The position numbers and the translations under genes were made by a program. From assembly GCA_026393985.1 (NCBI GenBank), contig JAPKZB010000074.1:17227-81226 (forward strand): 64,000 nucleotides of DNA, in the 5' to 3' direction. The stretch is from Acidobacteriota bacterium (GTDB lineage Bacteria; Acidobacteriota; Terriglobia; Bryobacterales; Bryobacteraceae). The notes below the pieces were generated by a model that worked only from the letters and a program-made list of their open reading frames with translations, was not told the origin of the DNA and did no database searches. Below are positions 28,993-36,770 of the stretch, in pieces. The number at the start of each line of letters is the position of its first letter. Position 1 is the stretch's first letter.

Positions 28993-29842
28993 AAGCGTTG
29001 GGGTCATCTCAAAACCAGGGATCCAGAACGGCCCCGCACTCCTGACGACCATGCTGGCCTGGTTCGCCGAACGGTCGATCACCGTCCGTTACGACGAACA
29101 GACCGCGGCCTACCTCGGCCGCACCGACGGCCTCGCCCGGCAGGAGTTGCCCGACGGCGTCGAACTCGTCATCGTGCTGGGCGGCGATGGGACGCTCCTG
29201 TCGGCCGCCCGCGCCATCGGCGGACGGGACATTCCGCTGCTGGCCGTAAACCTCGGCCACCTTGGGTTCCTTTCGTCGATCTCGCTCGATGAACTGTATC
29301 CCACGCTCGAACTCGCCCTGCGGCGCGAATACCGCATCGGCCCCCGCCGCATGCTCGACTGCGAAGTCTTTCGCGGCGAAGCCTCCATCGCCCGTTACGA
29401 AGCGCTCAACGACGTCGTGCTCACCAAGGCCGCCCTCGCCCGCATGATCGATCTCGACTGCTTTGTCGACCGCCACTTCGTCGCCTCCTTCAAGGCCGAC
29501 GGCCTCATCATCGCCACGCCCACGGGTTCGACGGCCTACTCGCTCTCCGCCGGCGGACCCATCATCTTCCCCACCGTGCAGGCGCTCGCCATCACCCCCA
29601 TCTGTCCGCACACCCTCACCAATCGCCCCGTGATCGTAAATGATGCTAGTGTTATTACGATCCAGGCGAAAAGCGAGGACGAAGCGATCTTCCTCACTGT
29701 CGATGGCCAAGTGGGCCAACCGCTGAAGAGAGGCGACCGTGTGGTTTGCCGCAGCAGTGAAAATTACATCAAGCTGATCCGGCCGCCGCAGATGCTGTTC
29801 TTTGATGTGTTGCGGGCCAAATTGAAGTGGGGAGAACGATGA
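28976..29842 (+). CDS. nadK: NAD kinase
   Basis: 288 residues. GGDGTLLSAAR near residue 66 is the catalytic signature, and the TGSTAYSLSAGGP segment forms the NAD site. It makes NADP from NAD and ATP. It overlaps tlyA, and its end touches the symporter gene, consistent with one transcript. Confidence 0.95.
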   Translation: MAESNKSVGVISKPGIQNGPALLTTMLAWFAERSITVRYDEQTAAYLGRTDGLARQELPDGVELVIVLGGDGTLLSAARAIGGRDIPLLAVNLGHLGFLSSISLDELYPTLELALRREYRIGPRRMLDCEVFRGEASIARYEALNDVVLTKAALARMIDLDCFVDRHFVASFKADGLIIATPTGSTAYSLSAGGPIIFPTVQALAITPICPHTLTNRPVIVNDASVITIQAKSEDEAIFLTVDGQVGQPLKRGDRVVCRSSENYIKLIRPPQMLFFDVLRAKLKWGER

Positions 29843-31068
29843 AAAAAATATCGCAGACTAGCTGGATTTTTATCGCCATGGTGGCCGGCATCGCGCTTGG
29901 CTTTTTCGCGCCAGAGTTTTCAAAAGAGCTCTCGCCGATCTACAAGATCTTTATCAACCTCATCAAGAGCATCATCGCCCCGCTGCTGTTCGCGACGCTC
30001 GTCTATGGCATCGCCAGTTCGGGCAACGTCAGCACCATGGGCCGCATCGGCGGCAAGGCGATCCTCTACTTTGAAATCGCGACGACGCTCGCGCTGGTGG
30101 TCGGCCTGTTCGCGGTGAATCTCATCCAACCCGGCGTCGGCCAGCATATCGACCCGGCCAAGGTCGCCTCCACCAACCTCCCCACGCAGAAGACGCAGAC
30201 GCTCACCCAGATTATCGAACACGCCTTCCCCTCCAGTGTCATCGACGCCATGGCCAAAGGCGACGTGCTGCAGTTGGTGGTCTTCTGCTTCCTGTTCGGC
30301 ACGGCCTGCGTGGCCGTGGGCGAAAAGGCGAAGTTCATCGTGGAGTGGTGCGAGTCGCTCGCCGAGGTGATGTTCAAGTACACCTCCTATGTCATGTATC
30401 TCGCGCCCCTCGCCGTGGGCGCAGCGATTGCCGTCACCGTGGGCACCTACGGCGTGGGCATTCTGAAGACGCTCGGCCTGCTGGTGCTCACCGTCTTCGG
30501 CTCGCTCGTCTTCTTCGTCGTGTGCATTCTCGGGCCAATTGTTTACCTGTCGAAGATTCCGCTGGGCCGCTTCATCGAAGCCGTCAAGGAGCCCTGGCTG
30601 ATTGCGTTCTCGACGGCGAGTTCGGAAGCCGCGCTGCCCAAAGCGCTCGAGAACATGGAGCGCTTCGGCGTGCCCAAGCACATCGTCAGCTTCGTGCTGC
30701 CCACCGGCTATAGCTTCAATCTCGACGGCTCCACGCTCTACCTCGCCGCCGCCAGCATCTTCTGCGCCCAGGTGGTCGGCATGGAACTCACCGTTGGCAC
30801 GCAGGTCATGCTGATGCTCACCCTGATGTTGACGAGCAAGGGCGTGGCCGGTGTCCCCCGCGCCTCGCTCGTCATTCTCGCCGGCACCATCGCGGCGTTT
30901 AACATCCCGCCTGATGGCATTGCGCTCATTCTGGGCGTCGATGCGATTCTCGACATGGCCCGCACCTCCGTCAACCTCCTCGGCAACTGCCTGGCTTCGG
31001 CCGTGGTGGCCCGTTGGGAGGGGGTCGATTTGAGCAAGGCCCCGGAGCCGGTCGCCGAAACCGTCTAA
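29839..31068 (+). CDS. Dicarboxylate/amino acid:cation symporter (DAACS, GltP/DctA-like)
   Basis: 409 residues. The ATG at 29839 has GGGGAGAA just before it, and the GTG at 29827 is less likely. About eight helices and two re-entrant loops are expected. The serine-rich hairpin STASSEAALPKALENM and the substrate/ion region PTGYSFNLDGSTLY are conserved. It takes up glutamate, aspartate or C4-dicarboxylates with Na or protons. Confidence 0.9.
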   Translation: MKKISQTSWIFIAMVAGIALGFFAPEFSKELSPIYKIFINLIKSIIAPLLFATLVYGIASSGNVSTMGRIGGKAILYFEIATTLALVVGLFAVNLIQPGVGQHIDPAKVASTNLPTQKTQTLTQIIEHAFPSSVIDAMAKGDVLQLVVFCFLFGTACVAVGEKAKFIVEWCESLAEVMFKYTSYVMYLAPLAVGAAIAVTVGTYGVGILKTLGLLVLTVFGSLVFFVVCILGPIVYLSKIPLGRFIEAVKEPWLIAFSTASSEAALPKALENMERFGVPKHIVSFVLPTGYSFNLDGSTLYLAAASIFCAQVVGMELTVGTQVMLMLTLMLTSKGVAGVPRASLVILAGTIAAFNIPPDGIALILGVDAILDMARTSVNLLGNCLASAVVARWEGVDLSKAPEPVAETV

Positions 31069-31077
31069 CGGCGCTCG

Positions 31078-32061
31078 CTACCCCCGGCGCCGCGACGGCC
31101 GCGCAATGCCGGAACCAGCCCGGTCGCTCCCCTCGGCTCGGCTTGAGAACGCATACAGGTGGACGTACCGGTCCTCGGCCCACAGCGCTCCTCCGCAGGC
31201 CTTGGCGCCCGCGATCCGCACGTCTTTGCCCAGCCCCACCGCCGGCACGGCGAACGCGGGCGCTTTCACTACCGCCCGGACGAAGCTCCCGAGCCGGTCC
31301 GAAGAGACCGGGCGGACCGTCGAAGGCTCCGTATCGATCGCGTCGAGCGCATACCCTCGCAACAGCCGCGGGAAGACCCGCTCGAACGACGCCGCATGGT
31401 CAAACAGGTCGATGCCCCACCTCTGGCCGCCAATGCAGTACAGCACCCCCGTCTGCCCCGGCGCCCACGCAAAGGCCCGCAGATAGTGCTCCACCGAATC
31501 CCGGTGCTGCTCGAACATGGCCCGCATCGCGCCCGTGCCCGACGTCGTCCGCAGCCGTCCGGCCTTCAAGGCGATGTCCTGCCACACCTGGTTCTGATCC
31601 GAACGCCGGTGGCCCTCCTCCCGGATGGACTTGGAAACCTGCCGGGCCCGCGCCTCGCGCGCCGAAGCGTACTGCACCGCATCCGCCGCCCGGAACTGCG
31701 CCGAGACGTTTTGCCACCGTCCGGCCTCGACGCAGGAGACCGGAATCTTGATCGCCGACCGGGCCGGAGCCAGAATCGAGAGATTCAGCACCCGGTTCTG
31801 TTTGGCGCCCACCAACTCCTCGCCATCCAAAAGCAGCACCGGGAGCGGGGCGCTGTTCTCGAATTGCAACTCCGGGACCGAGCCGCCGTGGCTCACCTCG
31901 GTCACCCGCGCCAGGCCCCGCTCCATCGCCTCTTCGAGTAAAAGATAGCCAGGCTCCGAACGCGCCGGCTTGAGCCGGAACATCGGAAAGAGCGTCAGAT
32001 GCTGGAAACCGGTCGGATCGCCGAGCCGCATGCCAGCCAGTAGTTCTTGAATCGAAATCAT
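31078..32061 (-). CDS. ARPP-1 family protein (DUF6569), putative effector of the CARF/ARG system
   Basis: 327 residues, soluble. The motif LDGEELVGAKQNRVLN near residue 80 and the alternating pattern SCVEAGRW and FRAADAVQYASAREAR match what I know as ARPP-1, a domain named for its association with ADP-ribosylglycohydrolases. Its biochemistry is not established. The ATG at 32061 has GGAGG about 10 bases upstream, in the loop of a 6-bp hairpin (arms 32067-32072 and 32081-32086). A sigma54 promoter lies at 32098-32114, and the regulator gene is 126 bp further up on the same strand. It is convergent with the symporter. Confidence 0.75.
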   Translation of the reverse strand: MISIQELLAGMRLGDPTGFQHLTLFPMFRLKPARSEPGYLLLEEAMERGLARVTEVSHGGSVPELQFENSAPLPVLLLDGEELVGAKQNRVLNLSILAPARSAIKIPVSCVEAGRWQNVSAQFRAADAVQYASAREARARQVSKSIREEGHRRSDQNQVWQDIALKAGRLRTTSGTGAMRAMFEQHRDSVEHYLRAFAWAPGQTGVLYCIGGQRWGIDLFDHAASFERVFPRLLRGYALDAIDTEPSTVRPVSSDRLGSFVRAVVKAPAFAVPAVGLGKDVRIAGAKACGGALWAEDRYVHLYAFSSRAEGSDRAGSGIARPSRRRG

Positions 32062-32097
32062 TGGGACAGTGCCTCCAGTTGCACTGCCCTATAGAAA

Positions 32098-32114
32098 GGC
32101 AAGCCGCCTACCAA
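32098..32114 (-). promoter_or_regulatory. Predicted sigma54 (-24/-12) promoter of the ARPP-1 gene
   Basis: On the minus strand the sequence reads TTGGTAGGCGGCTTGCC. GG at 32112-32111 and GC at 32100-32099 are separated by exactly 10 bases, and both TTGG and TTGC cores match the consensus TGGCAC-N5-TTGC. The predicted start of transcription is near 32087, leaving room for the SD at 32076-32072 and the ATG at 32061. The sigma54 activator gene lies immediately upstream. Confidence 0.7.
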
Positions 32115-32155
32115 ACAGATTGCTTCGAGAAATCAATAACTTAGAGTCTGGCTTG

Positions 32156-32190
32156 GTCGTCCGCCGACAACGAAAAGTGACGCTTCGTCA
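32156..32190. promoter_or_regulatory. Two palindromes, possible activator binding sites (UAS)
   Basis: TGACGCTTCGTCA (32178-32190) is a perfect palindrome around CTT, and GTCGTCCGCCGACAAC (32156-32171) is one with a single mismatch per arm. Both lie about 40-80 bp upstream of the -24 element, between the regulator stop and the ARPP-1 promoter. That is where bacterial enhancer-binding proteins normally bind. Confidence 0.45.
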
Positions 32191-33771
32191 ACCGTTGTTG
32201 TCGTCCTCTCCCCGCAGGATCCGGCTCACCGCTTGTTTGGTGATCCCCAGCATCTCTGCCGCTTTCGTCTGGTTGTCGCCGCAGCGTTCCATCGCCCGGT
32301 TGACCAACTGCCGTTTGGCATCAGCCAGAAATGCCTTCAGTTGAAACCCCGGCCCCGGCTCCGGCAGCTTGGTCCATCCGCCGCCGGCCACCATGCGGAT
32401 GGGGAGCTCAAGATCCTTGGCCCGAATCACGCCGCCGCTCGAAAAAATGGCCGCCCGTTCCAGCACGTTCTGCAGCTCTCGCGTGTTCCCCGGCCAGTCG
32501 TGCGTCACCAGGCGCTCGAGTGCTTCGGCGGTCAGCTGCCGCGGCTGCTGGTAGCGCTGATTGATCTGCCGGAGCAGTACCGCGGCGAGTTCCGGGATTT
32601 CGGCCGGCCGCTGCCGCAGCGGGGGGAGCTTGATCTCGACCACGGTGAGCCGGAAAAACAGATCCTCCCGGAATCGGCCCGCGGCAATCTCCGCCTTCAG
32701 ATCGCGATGCGTGGCGGCCAGGATCCGCACATTCACCTTCTTGATGGGCCCACCCACCACCTCTATCTGGCTCTCCTGCAGCGCGCGCAAAATCTTCGCC
32801 TGAATGCCAAGGTCCAACTCGCCGATCTCGTCAAGGAAGAGCGTGCCGCCGTCTGCCGCTTCGAACTTGCCGGTCTGGTGGTTCACCGCCCCGGTGAAAG
32901 AGCCTTTCCGGTGGCCAAACAGATGGCTTTCTGCCAGGTCCTTCGGGATCGCGGCGCAATTGACCGGCACCAGGGGCTGGCTGGCGCGGTCGCTCATCCG
33001 GTGAATAAACTTGGCGAACATCTCTTTGCCCGTGCCGGTCTCCCCGGTCAGAAGAATCGGGGCGCTGGGGTGCGCCCCGGCGATCGCGGCGCGTTCGAGG
33101 GCATCGCGCATCCGCGCCGAACCGATGAACAGGTTCAACTCCCGCCGGGCCGCTTCGATCTTCTGGTTGCTGGTCTGTTCGGCGGGCGGCGCCGAGGCGT
33201 TCAGCGCCACGTGCGTAGCCTCGATTTCATCAATTCGCTCGCCAAAGAACTCCTGCGGCATCACCAGGTCAGCCAGGCTGCGCCAATCGTCCTGCTCGAA
33301 GCAGACCTCCTTGACGTGGGCGGCGCCGAACAGCGGTTCAATGGGAGAACCGATCTGCAGCATGGTTGCCGGCAGGAACCCGGAGGCGATCAACACAAAC
33401 CAGGCCGCGCGCATCTCGGCCGTGCCGCTTGAAACGCACACGTATCGGTCGGCTTCGGCGGACGACTCCCAGCGCACCTCGGCTAAGAACCGCGCCAGAC
33501 CGCCCATCAGCGCCGAGTAGTCCTTGGGATCGGGTACCGGCAGCTCCTGCAGGGTCAACCGACAGGCCGGAAAGCGTTGTCTGATCTCTTCGCCGGTAGC
33601 CACGGCGTTGGTCAGGGTGTGGGGTGTGTAGACGAGATACACCCGGTCGAAGTCCTTGGAGGCGAGCAGCGACAGAACCGGGCCGCTCTGCTCCCCGCCC
33701 GCGATCTCGTTGGGTGCAAACGGATCTTTCGGATCCACGAACGCGAAGAGCGTCTTGCCGGTAGGCGGCAT
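32188..33771 (-). CDS. RtcR-like CARF-domain sigma54-dependent activator
   Basis: 527 residues; the ATG at 33771 is chosen because upstream residues are not domain-like. The N-terminal 150 residues are a CARF-type Rossmann domain: the segment with SSGT...WFVLIASGFLPATMLQ aligns with the TTGT...WFLLTEARYLPARLIQ segment of E. coli RtcR. The AAA+ domain (about 200-430) has Walker A GETGTGKE, the sigma54-contact loop GSFTGA (GAFTGA in most), and Walker B LFLDEIGE with arginine fingers. The C-terminus is a Fis helix-turn-helix (NQTKAAEMLGITKQAVSRIL). It would sense a nucleotide or RNA-end ligand and open the sigma54 promoter to its left. It starts 7 bp after the ARG gene stop. Confidence 0.85.
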   Translation of the reverse strand: MPPTGKTLFAFVDPKDPFAPNEIAGGEQSGPVLSLLASKDFDRVYLVYTPHTLTNAVATGEEIRQRFPACRLTLQELPVPDPKDYSALMGGLARFLAEVRWESSAEADRYVCVSSGTAEMRAAWFVLIASGFLPATMLQIGSPIEPLFGAAHVKEVCFEQDDWRSLADLVMPQEFFGERIDEIEATHVALNASAPPAEQTSNQKIEAARRELNLFIGSARMRDALERAAIAGAHPSAPILLTGETGTGKEMFAKFIHRMSDRASQPLVPVNCAAIPKDLAESHLFGHRKGSFTGAVNHQTGKFEAADGGTLFLDEIGELDLGIQAKILRALQESQIEVVGGPIKKVNVRILAATHRDLKAEIAAGRFREDLFFRLTVVEIKLPPLRQRPAEIPELAAVLLRQINQRYQQPRQLTAEALERLVTHDWPGNTRELQNVLERAAIFSSGGVIRAKDLELPIRMVAGGGWTKLPEPGPGFQLKAFLADAKRQLVNRAMERCGDNQTKAAEMLGITKQAVSRILRGEDDNNG

Positions 33772-33778
33772 AGTACCG

Positions 33779-34768
33779 CTATCCCTGGCGCCCGAGCGCC
33801 AGCAGACGCTCGGCCAGCCGCAGTGCGTCGACGGGCCAAAACCACTCCGGCCGTGGCGTATCCACCCCCGGCATCCCATCAATCGGCCGGCACGTCAATA
33901 CCCGCTCCTGCCATTGCCAGGGGATGGCGTCTCGGCCGAAGGCGGCGCCGAGCAGGGCGCCGGCAATCGCCCCGTTGGTGTCGGTGTCGCCGCCCGCCAT
34001 CACCGTATCCACGATCCCCTCCTCGGCGTTTTCTGCGTGCAGCAGCTGCCAGAAGGCGTTCTGCAGGGCGATCAGCACCCATCCCTGATTGGTCCCGTAG
34101 TCGGCCGGGCGCTCGTGCGCCGCCTTCGCGATGGCCAGGGTTGCGGCTTCTGGCGTTGCTGCGGTTTGCGCGGCCAGCAGAGCGAAATCGTAAATCTCCT
34201 GCCGGCCGGCGCCGGAGCGTATGGCAAAGGCAGTCGTCTCGACAAAAATCCGGCTCGCGTGCCGGCAGACCGGATGGGGGTGGCTCAGGCCGGTGTCCTG
34301 CATCGCCCACTCTCCGCCCTCGCCTGCCCTCCGGCCTGCCACAAAAATAGCCAGCGGGCTGACGCGCATCAGGGCGCCGTTCGATTGAGAATGCGACAGC
34401 GCCGCGTTTCGGGCCGCCGCGGCGCCCGGCTGGCCCGTCCGGATGGCCTGCGAGGCCGCCTGCACGGCCGCCCGCGTGGTCGTACCGATATCGAACGGGT
34501 GGGAATCGAACCACCGGCCGTAGGCTTGCGCCGCCGCCTCCTCATCGTAGCCTTCGCTCATAATGATCGACCGGGCCAGCAGCAGCGCCATCTCCGAGTC
34601 GTCGGTCGGCTGCCCGGCGAGGATCCGCCAGACGCCGCCATCGGTCAACTCCCGTACGCCTCGCGGGTACTGACGTTCGATGTCGGCGGCCCGGCGGAAC
34701 TCCACCAGCCCGCCGAGATTATCCCCGGCCAACTGTCCCAGCAGGCAACCCTGCGCGCGGGCGAGCAT
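33779..34768 (-). CDS. ADP-ribosylglycohydrolase (ARG/DraG family) domain
   Basis: 329 residues if started at the ATG 34768, a normal length for the family. The Mg ligands are visible in QPTDDSEMA and near the C-terminus in GGDTDTNGAIAGALLGA, with HSQSNGALMR between them. Family role: removes ADP-ribose from proteins or nucleic acids, or cleaves ADP-ribose derivatives. Good coding sequence continues upstream of 34768 in the same frame to the G8 tract at 34901-34894, where it meets the phosphatase domain, so this is probably the C-terminal half of one fused protein (see the 33779-35630 entry). Confidence 0.82.
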   Translation of the reverse strand: MLARAQGCLLGQLAGDNLGGLVEFRRAADIERQYPRGVRELTDGGVWRILAGQPTDDSEMALLLARSIIMSEGYDEEAAAQAYGRWFDSHPFDIGTTTRAAVQAASQAIRTGQPGAAAARNAALSHSQSNGALMRVSPLAIFVAGRRAGEGGEWAMQDTGLSHPHPVCRHASRIFVETTAFAIRSGAGRQEIYDFALLAAQTAATPEAATLAIAKAAHERPADYGTNQGWVLIALQNAFWQLLHAENAEEGIVDTVMAGGDTDTNGAIAGALLGAAFGRDAIPWQWQERVLTCRPIDGMPGVDTPRPEWFWPVDALRLAERLLALGRQG

Positions 34769-34829
34769 GCCGGCATCCGGTACCGTCCGGCCTCGCGCGA
34801 ACTCGAGCAGCGGATACCATGGCACGGCG

Positions 34830-35630
34830 CTACCCCGGCGCCGGTGCACCGCGGACCAGTCTCGCGTGGCCAACTCCGCGGCGATCGCCTCCGCCCCCCC
34901 CGTAACAGCGGCCGCCGCAGCCACTATTGCCATCCGCGGCATACCGAATCGGCTGGCCCTCCCAGTTATACAGATCGAGCCCGGCGCCCAGCAGCAGGGC
35001 ATGGCCCCCGGCGTAGTCCCAGCCCACGGGATTGTTCGTGGAAACCGCGGCCAGCGCCTCTCCCGCCGCGACCAGCGCGAGGCGGTAGGCGATGCTCGCC
35101 ACGGCGCGGTAGCGATGCGGGGCCGCCAGTCGCGCATTCGCTTCGGGATTCTTATCCGCGTCCTGCGATAACAGAATCGTCTTCGGGAGCGACGCTGCGT
35201 CCCCCACCACCGGCTGGCGGTTGCGCTGCACCGGGCCCAACCCCTCGGCCCAGGTGAACAGATCGCCGTTGTCGTCGGGCGCGGCGTAGGCGTAGACCAC
35301 CCCGAGCACCGGCCGGCCATCGCGCAGCAGCGCAATCGACACCGACGCCCCCCGGCCCCCTTTCTGGAAGGAGGAAGTCCCGTCATTGGGATCGACCAGC
35401 CAAAGATGCCGTTCCTCGTCGCCGGGAGAGTCAACTAAGTGAAGCTCCTCGCCGTGGTAACCGTAATCGGGAAACGCCGTCTTCAGACTCCGGTAGATCT
35501 CTCTTTCGGTGGGCGTATCGTAATCCTCCCCCTCGTGCGAAGCGCCATGAAACGCTTTCCGTAGATTCGCTCCGGCGCACAAAGCAGTCTCGATGGCACA
35601 CTCCAACGCCGCCCGGTAGTTAGTTTGCAT
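34830..35630 (-). CDS. Inositol-monophosphatase-family phosphatase domain
   Basis: 266 residues from the ATG at 35630 to the out-of-frame stop at 34830, of which the first 243 are real domain. The three metal/substrate motifs are intact: HGEE (about residue 60), DPNDGTSS and WDYAGGH. The family dephosphorylates inositol phosphates, nucleotide 3'-phosphates (CysQ-like) or sugar phosphates; the substrate is unknown. After CGGRCYGG the frame runs into glycine-rich nonsense at a G8 tract. Confidence 0.8.
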   Translation of the reverse strand: MQTNYRAALECAIETALCAGANLRKAFHGASHEGEDYDTPTEREIYRSLKTAFPDYGYHGEELHLVDSPGDEERHLWLVDPNDGTSSFQKGGRGASVSIALLRDGRPVLGVVYAYAAPDDNGDLFTWAEGLGPVQRNRQPVVGDAASLPKTILLSQDADKNPEANARLAAPHRYRAVASIAYRLALVAAGEALAAVSTNNPVGWDYAGGHALLLGAGLDLYNWEGQPIRYAADGNSGCGGRCYGGGGGDRRGVGHARLVRGAPAPG

Positions 35631-35662
35631 ATCCGTATCAGTAAATCGGTCTCTAAGATCGT

Positions 35663-35683
35663 AACACTGGTCAGGCCAGTGTT
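35663..35683. promoter_or_regulatory. 21-bp palindromic operator-like site
   Basis: Arms AACACTGG (35663-35670) and CCAGTGTT (35676-35683) are perfect complements around TCAGG. It lies in the 105-bp divergent gap between the phosphatase-ARG gene (leftward) and the metalloprotease gene (rightward), a natural place for a repressor or activator site shared by both. Confidence 0.5.
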
Positions 35684-35735
35684 TAGCTCGGCGCAGGCTA
35701 TCTCCCGGGAACGCCATCTGATATAGTCAGCGATC

Positions 35736-36770
35736 ATGCCTAAGCCTACCCCTCTCCCGCGCGTCTGCATTGACCGGGTACTTCCCAAAGATGCGATGAA
35801 GTACCAGTTCACCCGCCGCCTCGGCCGGCCCGGTATCCTTCATGCGGTAGCGCCCATCGGCAAGACATGGATCAACGGCTCCACGCTCCGGGTTCGCTTC
35901 CTGGGTGGCACGGCCGCCGAACGCACGATCGTCAAAGAACAGGCCGGCTGGTGGACGCAGCACGCCAATCTGAAGTTCGACTTCAACAACGCGCCCGACG
36001 CCGAAATCCGCATCTCCTTCGATAAGAACGACGGCGCGTGGAGCTATGTCGGCACCGATGCCAAAGGCATCTCTCAAGGCGAAGCTACCATGAACCTCGG
36101 CTTCCTCGACGGCGGCACCGTCGCTCACGAGTTCGGTCACGCCATCGGTTTGGCGCATGAGCATCAGAATCCCGATGGCGGCATTCAATGGAATGAACCG
36201 GTCGTCATCTCCTCGCTCGCCGGCTCGCCCAACTTCTGGACCCCGGAGCAGACTCGGCATAACGTCCTCAGCAAATACACGGCGAATCAGCTGAACGGTA
36301 CCAAGTTCGATCCGGATTCGATCATGCTCTACTTCTTTCCTGCCTCCTGGACGCTGAACGGCATTGCCACCGAGCAGAACGAGGTCCTCTCGGAAACCGA
36401 CAAGTTGTTCATCAAAAGCGCCCGGATGTATCCCCCCAACGGACCCATCGAAAGCAAACTGCTCGAACTGAAACCGGGCGGATCGCCGCTTGGTGCCGAC
36501 ATCGGCAAGCCGGGCGAGGAGGATGTGTTCACCTTCAAGGTCAGCACGGGCGGAAGCTATCTTGTCGAAACGCAGGGAGCCACGGATACCGTCATGAAGT
36601 TATTCGGACCCAACTCACCCACCAATCTGATCGCCGAAGATGATGACTCCGGCGCCGGTTCCAATGCGCGTATCCGGGCCAGCCTGATTCCGGGCCAGTA
36701 CTTTGTCCAGGTTCGGCACTGGGATCCGAAGAAGACCGGCAAGTACGCCGTGGGCGTCAGGAAAGGCTAA
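35736..36770 (+). CDS. Zinc metallopeptidase (matrixin/astacin-like) with C-terminal PPC domain
   Basis: 344 residues. The zinc site is HEFGHAIGLAHEH near residue 131 (HExxHxxGxxH), followed by a methionine-turn-like SIMLYFF near 195. The last 100 residues resemble the pre-peptidase C-terminal (PPC) beta domain of secreted bacterial peptidases (FKVSTGGSYLVETQGATD). No signal peptide is visible at the N-terminus, which is unusual for such an architecture. It is divergent from the phosphatase-ARG gene and has a weak ribosome site. Confidence 0.8.
   Translation: MPKPTPLPRVCIDRVLPKDAMKYQFTRRLGRPGILHAVAPIGKTWINGSTLRVRFLGGTAAERTIVKEQAGWWTQHANLKFDFNNAPDAEIRISFDKNDGAWSYVGTDAKGISQGEATMNLGFLDGGTVAHEFGHAIGLAHEHQNPDGGIQWNEPVVISSLAGSPNFWTPEQTRHNVLSKYTANQLNGTKFDPDSIMLYFFPASWTLNGIATEQNEVLSETDKLFIKSARMYPPNGPIESKLLELKPGGSPLGADIGKPGEEDVFTFKVSTGGSYLVETQGATDTVMKLFGPNSPTNLIAEDDDSGAGSNARIRASLIPGQYFVQVRHWDPKKTGKYAVGVRKG

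Larger units (their letters stand above)
33779..35630 (-). pseudogene. Reconstructed phosphatase-ADP-ribosylglycohydrolase fusion, split by a G8 tract
   Basis: Removing one G from the coding-strand G8 run (plus-strand C8, 34894-34901) joins the two frames without loss: CYGGAEAIAAELATRDWSAV continues smoothly from the phosphatase into the glycohydrolase. The joined frame is exactly 617 codons. Either the fusion is real and one base was gained (mutation, sequencing slip or phase variation), or ribosomal slippage on the G run joins them. I list it apart from the two domain entries because the sequence alone cannot decide. Confidence 0.55.

Noticed and set aside
35663..35683. A second sigma54 promoter in the divergent gap
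   Set aside because: The spacing is GG-N10-GT, not GC, on either strand, and the bases are better explained by the palindrome.
31078..35735. A type III CRISPR system, suggested by the CARF domain
   Set aside because: No cas genes and no repeat-spacer array anywhere in the window; the CARF domain is of the RtcR kind with a sigma54 activator.
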